The notes: generated by a model from the letters alone, not told the origin. A DNA stretch of 6,663 nucleotides from Deltaproteobacteria bacterium (GCA_020053185.1 JAGVNP010000153.1:1-6663), one strand, 5' to 3'. Positions 1 through 5,821 are shown, counted from the first letter of the stretch. A program made the numbers and translations.

Positions 1-824
1 ATTCTTTCCACGAGGATCGGCATTGCTAGGCGGTAAAGGAGCCAGCCGATAAATAAAAGTACCACTGTGACCAGAAAAACAATTAAAGCAGGAAGAAAAT
101 TACTTGCCGCACCTATTGCCAGCCATTCACGTGTGGTAACGATTAGTGGAGTAACCGGGTTCAATAATGTTAATTGTGCCAGAAAGCCGGTGGTGGGAGG
201 TGTGTAAACCACCGGTGTAAACAGCATCCAGAAAGAAAGCACCACGCTTAACGCCTGACCTACATCAGAATAAAGCAACCCTATAGGAGTAATAAGAATG
301 CCTATCATAAAACCTAAACAGAATATGGCGAAAACACCGGCCAGCGCTATCGGTGCGGTCATTGGAGGCACAATCCCGTAATAGATAAAGACGACGACTA
401 GCAGGACCAACCTGATTATAAAATTGAACAGTACCTCCAACATGCCGGAAATCAAAATTGCTTCACGCGGGAAGTTGATCTTTGTCAGCATCGCTTTGGC
501 AGCTGTCACGGTTTTAATCGGACTATTGATTGCATCGGCAAAAACCTGCCACAGAAGCGTGCCAATCATTACGTAGGCCGGATAAGGAAGTGGCAGGTTG
601 CCCACATTAAGAATCGCGCTCCGATTCAGCAAAACAAAAGTGAAGGTAGCGACAATAGGCGGCAGGAAAGCCCATAAGTAGCCAAGAAAGCTTTGCCTAT
701 AACGGGCACTGAAGTCACGAACGAAAAGTCGCCAAGCTAGCTCCCGTGAAGCAAACAGGTCGCGAAACATTTCACAAAATAGCTTCGTTGGGTGCCGTAG
801 TACGGATTCAGGAGTATACACCAT
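1..824 (-). CDS. ABC-2 type polysaccharide/O-antigen export permease, C-terminus cut by window edge
   Basis: This is the membrane subunit of an ABC exporter that moves undecaprenol-linked polysaccharide (O-antigen, capsule or teichoic-type polymer) across the inner membrane. I translated it by hand: 274 codons are open to the left edge. The start at 824 gives an N-terminus beginning MVYTPESVLRHP. The family hallmark follows at about residues 35-55: an amphipathic stretch with RDFSARYRQSFLG and then YLWAFLPP, the entry to the first membrane segment. About six hydrophobic segments follow, with a NFPRE loop near residue 120 and the conserved late pattern SFWMLFTPVVY then LLNPVTPLI. The visible end, YRLAMPILVER, is where such proteins normally stop, so only a few residues are missing. 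The partner ATPase should lie just beyond the left edge. No Shine-Dalgarno precedes the ATG, which lies 20 nt after the stop of the upstream fragment, so translation may be coupled to it. The substrate cannot be told from the sequence. Confidence 0.9.
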   Translation of the reverse strand, partial: MVYTPESVLRHPTKLFCEMFRDLFASRELAWRLFVRDFSARYRQSFLGYLWAFLPPIVATFTFVLLNRSAILNVGNLPLPYPAYVMIGTLLWQVFADAINSPIKTVTAAKAMLTKINFPREAILISGMLEVLFNFIIRLVLLVVVFIYYGIVPPMTAPIALAGVFAIFCLGFMIGILITPIGLLYSDVGQALSVVLSFWMLFTPVVYTPPTTGFLAQLTLLNPVTPLIVTTREWLAIGAASNFLPALIVFLVTVVLLFIGWLLYRLAMPILVER

Positions 825-844
825 TTTATTTGATTTAGTAATTT

Positions 845-1006
845 TCACTGATTTTCAAGTTTTGTTTTAAGTAAAATACTCCACCATGCCAGTATAATGA
901 AGAGTTCACAATAGCGCCAGAGATCGGTCCAGTAGTTTTTTTCTGCGCGGCCTGGCTCGATTATTAGAACCTGCTCGCGTGTATGTGGGGAGGACGAGTT
1001 AGACAT
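845..1006 (-). pseudogene. N-terminal stub of a second ABC-2 polysaccharide-export permease (53 codons)
   Basis: This short frame encodes a protein beginning MSNSSSPHTREQVLIIEPGR and continuing AEKNYWTDLWRY.ELF.ILAW before a TGA. The pattern EPGR.E..YW.DLWRY.ELF.FLAW is the characteristic cytoplasmic N-terminus of one large group of ABC-2 polysaccharide permeases, where it is followed by RDI..RYKQT and six membrane segments. Here the similarity stops right after LAW: the next residues, WSILLKTKLENQ, no longer match, and all membrane segments are missing. It is therefore most likely a broken gene, left upstream of an intact permease with a different N-terminus. Its ATG directly abuts the TAA of the preceding 33-codon ORF (TAAATG), an arrangement normal in a working operon, which suggests the junction is inherited from an older, intact cluster. 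It may still be translated. I recognise the family from its N-terminal pattern, without a database search. Confidence 0.75.
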
Positions 1007-1108
1007 TTATCTGATTTTTTCTAAAAAAGAGACACCAAGAGGTTTCAAAGCTCCGCCACTATGGGTGATACCCATTACCGTATCTCTCATATAACCACAT
1101 TGAAACAT
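1007..1108 (-). CDS. Unrecognised 33-codon ORF, possible 3' remnant of a larger gene
   Basis: A small frame starts at ATG 1108 and ends in TAA, immediately next to the ATG of the permease stub. An AAGGA sequence (1114-1118) lies 5 nt before the ATG, so translation is plausible. The peptide reads MFQCGYMRDTVMG, then ITHSGGALKPLGVSFLEKIR. It has no membrane segment or signal peptide, and I recognise no family. The same frame stays open a little further upstream, into the end of the glycosyltransferase gene, with a GTG as an alternative start. Because the ORF ends in operon-style contact with the permease stub, I suspect it is the C-terminal tail of a former polysaccharide gene whose 5' part was lost. 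A genuine small protein is also possible. It begins 17 nt after the glycosyltransferase stop. Confidence 0.35.
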   Translation of the reverse strand: MFQCGYMRDTVMGITHSGGALKPLGVSFLEKIR

Positions 1109-1125
1109 CTCTTTCCTTACTATTT

Positions 1126-2250
1126 CTAACACCCTAATATAACTTTATTATATAAAATTCTGTGCTGTTCGGCAATGTAAGACCAAGAAGTTTTGTTCTT
1201 CATTTGCTGCCGTTTATTAATAAGGATATGATCATCTATCGATCCATCTAGAGCCCCTGTTATATTTTCTGCAAGATCCGCTTCGTCTTTTGGCTTAAAC
1301 AAAAAACCTTCTTTATTCTGTGTTACCCAAGTTCTGTTTGCGTCTATATCTGTTACCACTGGAATAAGTCCTGCAGATAGTGCCTCAAGAAGGGAAACAG
1401 AAGTTCCATCTGCCAATGATGTCGAGACATACACGGTTGCCTCTGACATAAAACGGGCAATCTCTGTATTTGGCACACTGCCAATAAAATCAACTTTATC
1501 CCCCACATTTAATGACTGTGCAAGTTGCTTCAAATATTCATCCTGCGAGCCTGTGCCCAGGATGATAAATCGCGCATCAAAAATCTTTTCCAGCACCAAC
1601 GGCACAGCTCGAATAAGGGTTTCAACATCATATAAAGATTCTAATGATCTGGTTGAGATTACGGTCTTTCCATTTTCTTTCCTATTTACATTGAAAAAAA
1701 CATCATCAACACCAAGCGGGATTACTTCTGCCTCCTCTAGTCCCCTCTTCTGCTTCATGTTTTCTGAGACTATAGTAATTCTTTTTGAAAGCATAGTCGC
1801 TATACCAAATAAAATATTTATTCCTGGCTTATCTGCAATCCTCAGATCCATTCCATGCGCAGTGTTTATCACAGGTATTCGTGTAATAAACCCGGCAAGA
1901 GCTGCAATGAGCCCGGTTGGAACAATCCAATTTCCGTGAATTATATCCGGCTTTTCTTTCATGATAACGCGCAAAGATTTGAAAAAGCCGAAGATCATAT
2001 AGATGATCATCCCAAAGATAGGGATTTTACCTGATTGGCCAAGGGGTTGATTTTTACTTGGATACCAGAAGCGATATACTTTTATTCCCTCATCGTCTTG
2101 AAAAAATGGACTTTCCTTAAATACCTTGGGAGTAACAACCACAATATCAAGCTCTTGTTTTTTCAATTCCTTACAGAGCCTTTGTATAAAGATACCCCTG
2201 TATGAACCTTTAAAATCAGGATATCCATTGCTGATCACGAGTACCTTCAT
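1126..2250 (-). CDS. GT4-family glycosyltransferase (GT-B fold)
   Basis: This 374-residue cytoplasmic enzyme is predicted to transfer a sugar from a nucleotide-sugar donor to a growing surface glycan, with retention of configuration. The length and layout are those of GT4 enzymes. The N-terminal acceptor domain opens with MKVLVISNGYP and GSYRGIFIQ (residues 1-23), then HGNWIVPTG (105-113) and AHGMDL (131-136). The linker motif IPLGVDD is at 177-183. The donor domain has STRSLESLYDVETLIRA (199-215), ILGTGSQDEYL (230-240) and FIGSVPNTEI (255-264). The E-x7-E signature appears as D-x7-E in ADGTSVSLLEAL (280-291), so the first acidic residue is Asp281, a variant seen in other GT4 proteins. The start has no clear Shine-Dalgarno but matches the family N-terminus. 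It lies upstream of the export permease on the same strand, consistent with a polysaccharide assembly locus. Donor and acceptor cannot be named. Confidence 0.88.
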   Translation of the reverse strand: MKVLVISNGYPDFKGSYRGIFIQRLCKELKKQELDIVVVTPKVFKESPFFQDDEGIKVYRFWYPSKNQPLGQSGKIPIFGMIIYMIFGFFKSLRVIMKEKPDIIHGNWIVPTGLIAALAGFITRIPVINTAHGMDLRIADKPGINILFGIATMLSKRITIVSENMKQKRGLEEAEVIPLGVDDVFFNVNRKENGKTVISTRSLESLYDVETLIRAVPLVLEKIFDARFIILGTGSQDEYLKQLAQSLNVGDKVDFIGSVPNTEIARFMSEATVYVSTSLADGTSVSLLEALSAGLIPVVTDIDANRTWVTQNKEGFLFKPKDEADLAENITGALDGSIDDHILINKRQQMKNKTSWSYIAEQHRILYNKVILGC

Positions 2251-2272
2251 GGATTATAGGCTTATACTATCG

Positions 2273-2414
2273 ACAGTGAAAAGTGAATAGCAAATAGTTA
2301 AAGATAACCAGGTTATACGGTTATCGGTTGTGAATTTTTACTGTACAGAGACAGCAATTTTACTGGATTCCCTCCTACGCGGGAATGACAAAAAAACTCG
2401 TTACTCTTTACTGT
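2273..2414. repeat. REP-like intergenic element with imperfect flanking inverted repeats
   Basis: The spacer between the cyclase and glycosyltransferase genes holds a short palindromic core, CTGGATTCCC-TCCTACGC-GGGAATGACA (2363-2390). Its arms, ATTCCC (2367-2372) and GGGAAT (2381-2386), match perfectly. From memory, elements of this sort (GGATTCCCGC...GCGGGAATGAC) are dispersed in many proteobacterial and related genomes. On each side lies a related unit in opposite orientation: 2273-2290 on the plus strand, and the reverse complement of 2397-2414, which agree at 13 of 18 positions in an ACAGTRAARAGT-type sequence. The whole could be a small non-coding mobile element or its remnant. Only one copy is in the window, so repetition is not shown here. 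Confidence 0.5.
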
Positions 2415-2421
2415 TTACGGT

Positions 2422-3198
2422 CTACTCATCAATAATCGCAACAGCACGAATCCAACCAGCGCTTGCAGCCTTTATCTTTACCGGAAAGCAGTAGAAGGTA
2501 AAGCCTGTGTTAGGGAGTTTATCGAGATTCGTGAGCTTTTCTATCTGAAAATACCCTTTTTCAATCCCTGCAAAATGACCTTCCCATATCAAAGAAGCAT
2601 CTTTTGTCGCTGCAAAATCTCTGGCCTGAAAAGGCAGCGGCCTGTCCCAGCTCCATGCATCTGTACCAACCACGTGAACTCCCTGATCAATAAGCCACAG
2701 GGTTGCATCTTTTCCAAAACCGCACCCTTTTACCAGATATTCTTGTTTTCCCCAAAATAGTGCTGCACCTGACTGTGCTAAGAATATGTCGCCCTCCTTG
2801 AGCACATACCCTATTCTATCAAGCTTCTTTTTGATGTCATCCGGCATAACATTGTAACCATCTGGCTTATCAGAAAAATCAATCTTTACGCCATTGCCAA
2901 GCCCCCACTCCAGCGGCATCTGATCAATGGTAAGCGCGGGCTTTCCCGCATCCTGTGTTGGATGATAATGCCATGGCGCATCCATGTGCGTGCCAGCATG
3001 CGTCGAGACTTCAAGAAACTCAATAGCCCAGCCAAGCTCGCCTGGAAGATCTTTTTCTGTAATCCCCGGATAAAATGCCTTCATGGATTCCGCACCTTGC
3101 GCATGATTAATATAGACAATTTTAGGGATCATCATGGGTGGATCAGAAGGCAGCCCATGTTCGATTGCTATGGAAAGATCTATAAATCTCCTTGGCAT
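2422..3198 (-). CDS. Cyclase-family metal-dependent hydrolase (KynB-like fold)
   Basis: The protein belongs to the cyclase family (PF04199), which includes kynurenine formamidase and isatin hydrolase. These are cytoplasmic metal enzymes, usually using Mn or Zn, that hydrolyse amides or lactams. With the start at 3198 it has 258 residues. The metal site is plain: HAGTHMDAPWH at residues 67-77, giving His67, His71, Asp73 and His77 in the H.GTH.D.P.H pattern. GTDAWSWD follows at 178-185, EGHF at 206-209 with the conserved late His, and IEKLTNLDKL at 219-228 with the conserved Glu. The C-terminus IRAVAIIDE matches the usual RAVAI ending. I prefer this start to the longer frame beginning at 3282 because AGGAGG lies 5 nt upstream and a good promoter sits inside the longer frame. 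It is transcribed divergently from the SCP2-like and aminotransferase operon, which suggests a shared pathway. The substrate is unknown, and kynurenine is not implied by the neighbours. Confidence 0.88.
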   Translation of the reverse strand: MPRRFIDLSIAIEHGLPSDPPMMIPKIVYINHAQGAESMKAFYPGITEKDLPGELGWAIEFLEVSTHAGTHMDAPWHYHPTQDAGKPALTIDQMPLEWGLGNGVKIDFSDKPDGYNVMPDDIKKKLDRIGYVLKEGDIFLAQSGAALFWGKQEYLVKGCGFGKDATLWLIDQGVHVVGTDAWSWDRPLPFQARDFAATKDASLIWEGHFAGIEKGYFQIEKLTNLDKLPNTGFTFYCFPVKIKAASAGWIRAVAIIDE

Positions 3199-3203
3199 AA
3201 CAT

Positions 3204-3209
3204 CCTCCT
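3204..3209 (-). promoter_or_regulatory. Ribosome binding site that fixes the cyclase start
   Basis: A full AGGAGG stands on the minus strand 5 nt before ATG 3198. It supports a protein beginning MPRRFIDLS rather than the 28-residue longer frame. Confidence 0.8.
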
Positions 3210-3225
3210 GAATTTCAATTGCTTC

Positions 3226-3254
3226 AAGATAAGAAACGAGGCCCTGAATGTCAA
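3226..3254 (-). promoter_or_regulatory. Sigma70-like promoter for the cyclase gene
   Basis: On the minus strand a perfect -35 box TTGACA (3254-3249) is followed after 17 nt by TATCTT (3231-3226), four of six matches to TATAAT at ideal spacing. Transcription should start near 3219, giving a leader of about 20 nt that contains the AGGAGG site. The promoter falls within the longer frame that starts at 3282, which argues that that frame is not translated. Confidence 0.6.
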
Positions 3255-3291
3255 GCAACTCAAATTTGGAAACTTCTAACAAGTTTTCTTA

Positions 3292-3318
3292 TTGACACAT
3301 GCCTGGCAAATATATAAT
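3292..3318 (+). promoter_or_regulatory. Sigma70-like promoter for the SCP2-like/aminotransferase operon
   Basis: TTGACA (3292-3297) and TATAAT (3313-3318) are both perfect consensus hexamers, but the spacer is 15 nt, shorter than the preferred 17. A short spacer often marks a promoter that depends on an activator or is kept weak. The start of transcription would be near 3325, about 43 nt before the ATG, just ahead of a 16-bp palindrome. Confidence 0.6.
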
Positions 3319-3327
3319 TTGTGAAAG

Positions 3328-3343
3328 GTGAGCAGCTGCTCAC
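3328..3343. promoter_or_regulatory. Perfect 16-bp palindrome, candidate operator
   Basis: GTGAGCAG-CTGCTCAC is an exact inverted repeat with no spacer, lying a few bases after the expected transcription start of the plus-strand operon. A dimeric repressor bound here would block initiation or early elongation. In RNA it could also form a hairpin in the leader, although a hairpin without a loop would have to open its central bases. No regulator gene is in the window. Confidence 0.5.
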
Positions 3344-3367
3344 TAATCTTAAAATGAGGGGTGTCTT

Positions 3368-4111
3368 ATGCTAAATCAGAATGTCTTGGCAAGGATCCAC
3401 CTGGAGGCTGTGCTGTCCAATCTTGAGATATTGGCTCAGGATGATCCACAGACAGCAGACCTTGCAAAAAAGTGGAATGGCAACATCAATTTTGTGACAG
3501 GACTCACAGGACCACGGGCTTCTTTGCAGTTTAAAGACGGCCAGATTAAACTTGTACCTGGCGAGGGAGGATTTTTAGGGATCGTGCTGTTCTTCCCTGC
3601 TGAGAAGCTCTTAAATAACATGTTTACAGGAAAAGGAATAGGCTTCCCCATCCCGTTAAAAGGTTTCATAAGAATGAAAGGCCTTATAATCTTCATGAAG
3701 CTTGCAAAACGAATGGAAGAAGTTCTCAAAGGCGATTCAGCGCCAGCAGAACTAAAAGCAAAGCTCATGCTCAACACCGTTGCAAAGACAGTAGCAATCA
3801 TTGCAAGCTATGATGAAGAAGGAAAAGAGCTTGCAAAAAAGGCAAAGGGTGTTGCTGAGATCAGAGTCAAAAACGGTTATGCAGTGAATGTTGATTTTGC
3901 AGACGGAAAAGCCACAGCAAAGAACGGGAACGCACCTGATCCTGACCTGATAATGGAGTTTAACACCAACAAACTCTTCCTGGATCTAGCAGAAGAAAAG
4001 GTCGATGTCATGGCTGCGATATGCCTTGAGGATATGGTTCTCTCCGGCAATCTTGGGCTTGGCGATATCGTCAATACATTTCTCGACAAAGTCGGCATTT
4101 ACCTTGCATAG
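3368..4111 (+). CDS. Protein with two SCP2-like (sterol carrier) lipid-binding halves
   Basis: This 247-residue protein has no signal peptide and should be cytoplasmic. SCP2 domains form a hydrophobic tunnel that holds lipids, acyl-CoAs or other apolar ligands. Two segments follow the same pattern. Residues 51-120 read ASLQFKDGQIKL...GIVLFFPAEKLLNNMFTGKG...IRMKG. Residues 172-245 read AVNVDFADGKAT...PDLIMEFNTNKLFLDLAEEKVDV...MVLSGNLG. Both share F.DG, a strand with a central F, a KL(L/F) helix, and a final strand ending in G, as in SCP2 domains. The second half fits the family better. GAGGGG (3356-3361) lies 6 nt before the ATG. The downstream aminotransferase follows after 11 nt, and its AGGAGG overlaps this gene's TAG stop, so the two are co-translated. 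The SCP2 assignment is by pattern, without a search. The ligand is unknown; it may hold the aminotransferase's substrate. Confidence 0.65.
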   Translation: MLNQNVLARIHLEAVLSNLEILAQDDPQTADLAKKWNGNINFVTGLTGPRASLQFKDGQIKLVPGEGGFLGIVLFFPAEKLLNNMFTGKGIGFPIPLKGFIRMKGLIIFMKLAKRMEEVLKGDSAPAELKAKLMLNTVAKTVAIIASYDEEGKELAKKAKGVAEIRVKNGYAVNVDFADGKATAKNGNAPDPDLIMEFNTNKLFLDLAEEKVDVMAAICLEDMVLSGNLGLGDIVNTFLDKVGIYLA

Positions 4112-4122
4112 GAGGAAGAAAA

Positions 4123-5358
4123 ATGGCTTACACATTCAATAAATCAAAGGAAATGTTCAAACGGGCAACAAAGGTTATCCCGCAGGGTATCTATGGACAC
4201 TTTAACCCGGCAACTACAATCCCTGGCTCATACCCATATTTTATTTCCCATGCAAAGGGACCTCGTTTCTGGGATATCGATGGGAACGAGTACATTGACT
4301 ATGTGTGCGCATACGGACCAATGTTACTTGGATATGCACATGACAAGGTGGATGAGGCATTTGCAAAACAGGCCAAGAAAGGCACATCTACCACACCTCC
4401 CTCCACTCTTCTTGTTGATCTTGCAGAAAAAATGGTAGACACCATTGATTGCGCTGACTGGGCAATGTTTGCAAAGAATGGCGCTGATACCACATCATGG
4501 GCAATGGTCATTGCGCGCGGTTATAAGAAAAGAAACAAGATCGTCTTAGCTGAAGGCGGATACCACGGCACACAGCCATGGGCTGGCAGCAACCATGTTG
4601 GCATTACCCCGACTGACAGAAAAGATATCCTCATGGTGCCCTGGGGAGATGCCGCTGCATTTGAAAAAATAGTGGCAGAAAACAAAGATCAAATTGCAGG
4701 TGCCATGTTCACCCCATACCATCACCCTGTATTCGCCCACTCAAAGCTCCCTGATCCAGGATTCTGGTCAAAAATGAGAAAAATCTGCGATGAAAATGAT
4801 ATCGTGCTCATCATTGACGATGTACGAGTTGGGTGGAGACTTGATATAAAAGGATCGGCACATGCCTTTGGTTTCAAACCAGATCTGGCCTGCTACTGCA
4901 AAGCTATTGCAAACGGATACCCAATCTCTGCAATTGTTGGAAATGAAAAGATGAGACTTAGTGCTTCAAAAGTCTTCCACACCGGCTCTTACTGGAACAA
5001 CTCTCCAGAAATGGCAGCAGCCATGGCTTGCATCGACGAAATGAAGGCTGTTGATGCTGCAGGGATCTGCAATGCACGTGGCACACAACTGAAAAATGGA
5101 TTAATACAGATCGCAACTTCCCATGGACTTCAATTTGAGGTCTCTGGTCCACCTGTTATGCCCTTCATTAAGTTCGCGAATGAAGATAACTTCAAACGTT
5201 CACAGCTGTTCTGTAAAGAATGCTCTCTGAATGGCGTATACTTCCTGTGGCATCACAACATGTTCTTGAGCGCAGCACACACCGAAGAAGATATCAAGAA
5301 AACATTAGATGTCGCAGATGCAGCATTTAAGGTGGTAAAACAACAGTTTGGCGGATAA
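4123..5358 (+). CDS. Class III PLP-dependent aminotransferase, glutamate-1-semialdehyde aminomutase-like
   Basis: This 411-residue cytoplasmic enzyme has full length for fold-type I class III aminotransferases, which move an amino group between an amine and a carbonyl using PLP. Visible landmarks are GPRFWDIDGNEYIDYV (46-61), the phosphate and cofactor region KNGADTTSWA (118-127), YHG (147-149) with the ring-stacking aromatic, IDDVRVGWR (231-239) with Asp232 facing the PLP nitrogen, and CKAIANGYP (259-267) with Lys260 as the Schiff-base lysine. HTGSYWNNSP (286-295) matches the usual phosphate-binding T.... stretch. Departures from the family norm are GADTT for SGTEA, DDV for DEV, and TP (197-198) where EP is usual. 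These suggest a specialised substrate and argue against haem synthesis. AGGAGG at 4110-4115 is 7 nt before the ATG. It is the second gene of the operon with the SCP2-like protein and ends before a strong terminator. The exact substrate is unknown. Confidence 0.85.
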   Translation: MAYTFNKSKEMFKRATKVIPQGIYGHFNPATTIPGSYPYFISHAKGPRFWDIDGNEYIDYVCAYGPMLLGYAHDKVDEAFAKQAKKGTSTTPPSTLLVDLAEKMVDTIDCADWAMFAKNGADTTSWAMVIARGYKKRNKIVLAEGGYHGTQPWAGSNHVGITPTDRKDILMVPWGDAAAFEKIVAENKDQIAGAMFTPYHHPVFAHSKLPDPGFWSKMRKICDENDIVLIIDDVRVGWRLDIKGSAHAFGFKPDLACYCKAIANGYPISAIVGNEKMRLSASKVFHTGSYWNNSPEMAAAMACIDEMKAVDAAGICNARGTQLKNGLIQIATSHGLQFEVSGPPVMPFIKFANEDNFKRSQLFCKECSLNGVYFLWHHNMFLSAAHTEEDIKKTLDVADAAFKVVKQQFGG

Positions 5359-5380
5359 GTACAACTGGTAAATCAAAACA

Positions 5381-5414
5381 AAAAAGGGATCTGAGTTTTC
5401 TTAGATCCCTTTTT
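5381..5414. terminator. Bidirectional rho-independent terminator
   Basis: A 12-bp perfect stem, AAAAAGGGATCT (5381-5392) with AGATCCCTTTTT (5403-5414), extends inward by a G-U, an A-U and a G-C pair to a TTTT loop. T-rich runs follow on the plus strand and on the minus strand. It sits between the stops of the convergent aminotransferase (5358) and DRTGG gene (5420) and can end both transcripts. Confidence 0.9.
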
Positions 5415-5419
5415 CTTTA

Positions 5420-5776
5420 TCATTCGACCTTTGATACAGATCCACGCAACCCTTTGCTGAAAAGCCGTCCGCATGTCTCAAACATGATGTAGCGGGTTGA
5501 AAGGAGAGGAATTCCTTTTTCTGTTGCCATTTTAATTGTCTCTTCTGATGGACGTTTGCCTCTTACAAAAATAATTGCAGAAAGACCTTTTGTATCAGCA
5601 GTGCGTACAACAAGAGGATCAGTAAGACCTGTAAGGAGAATCGAGCCTTCTTTTGCAAATGAAAGCACATCGCTCATGAGATCTGCGGCAAAAGCTCTTT
5701 CTACTTCAATGTGACTCATATCCTTACCTACGATAAGGTCTGCCTCTAATAAATATTGTATCTCTTCTAGCGTCAT
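5420..5776 (-). CDS. DRTGG-domain protein
   Basis: This small cytoplasmic protein of 118 residues (start at ATG 5776) matches stand-alone DRTGG-domain proteins (PF07085). Such proteins sit beside hydrogenase, NuoE/F-like and formate dehydrogenase genes in anaerobes; their role is thought to be regulatory or ligand sensing but is not established. Family-like stretches are MTLEEIQYLLEADLIVG (1-17), AADLMSDVLSF (30-40), ILLTGLTDPLVVRTA (46-60), IIFVRGKRPSEE (68-79) and LLSTRYIMFETCGRL (91-105). The literal DRTGG is absent, which is common in these. A longer frame begins with a TTG at 5794. I prefer the ATG because GAGGAA (5787-5792) and AAGAAG precede it and MTLEEI resembles the family N-terminus. 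It follows the GltD-like gene by 45 nt on the same strand and is the last gene before the terminator, so it is probably the tail of that operon. Confidence 0.75.
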   Translation of the reverse strand: MTLEEIQYLLEADLIVGKDMSHIEVERAFAADLMSDVLSFAKEGSILLTGLTDPLVVRTADTKGLSAIIFVRGKRPSEETIKMATEKGIPLLSTRYIMFETCGRLFSKGLRGSVSKVE

Positions 5777-5821
5777 CTTCTTAATGTTCCTCAACTACCA
5801 TGAATAATCCCTGGCAGATCC

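Noticed and set aside
1553..1939. Plus-strand frame of 128 codons opposite the glycosyltransferase
   Set aside because: It lies wholly antisense to a well-supported gene and its translation resembles no family. Similar antisense frames at 2962-3279, 3436-3801 and 6264-6641 were dropped for the same reason.
2253..2280. TTCACT-N16-TATAAT on the minus strand as a promoter of the glycosyltransferase
   Set aside because: The TATAAT ends 2 nt before the ATG, so transcription would begin inside the coding region; probably chance in an AT-rich spacer.
2422..3198. Naming the cyclase-family gene kynB
   Set aside because: The metal motif is shared by many amidohydrolases of this family, and there are no tryptophan-degradation genes nearby.
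3199..3282. Longer cyclase start at ATG 3282
   Set aside because: The extension contains a sigma70-like promoter and lacks a ribosome site, while AGGAGG and the family N-terminus support 3198.
3271..3285. Inverted repeat AACTT-CTAAC-AAGTT upstream of the plus-strand promoter as an activator site
   Set aside because: Arms of only 5 bp in AT-rich DNA are expected by chance, and nothing else supports it.
4123..5358. Naming the aminotransferase hemL (glutamate-1-semialdehyde aminomutase)
   Set aside because: Key motifs differ (GADTT, DDVRVGW, TP for EP) and the neighbours have nothing to do with tetrapyrrole synthesis. Only the fold and class are supported.
5777..5794. TTG start at 5794 for the DRTGG protein
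   Set aside because: It adds six residues (first codon TTG) with no better ribosome site. ATG 5776 is preceded by GAGGAA and AAGAAG and matches the usual N-terminus.
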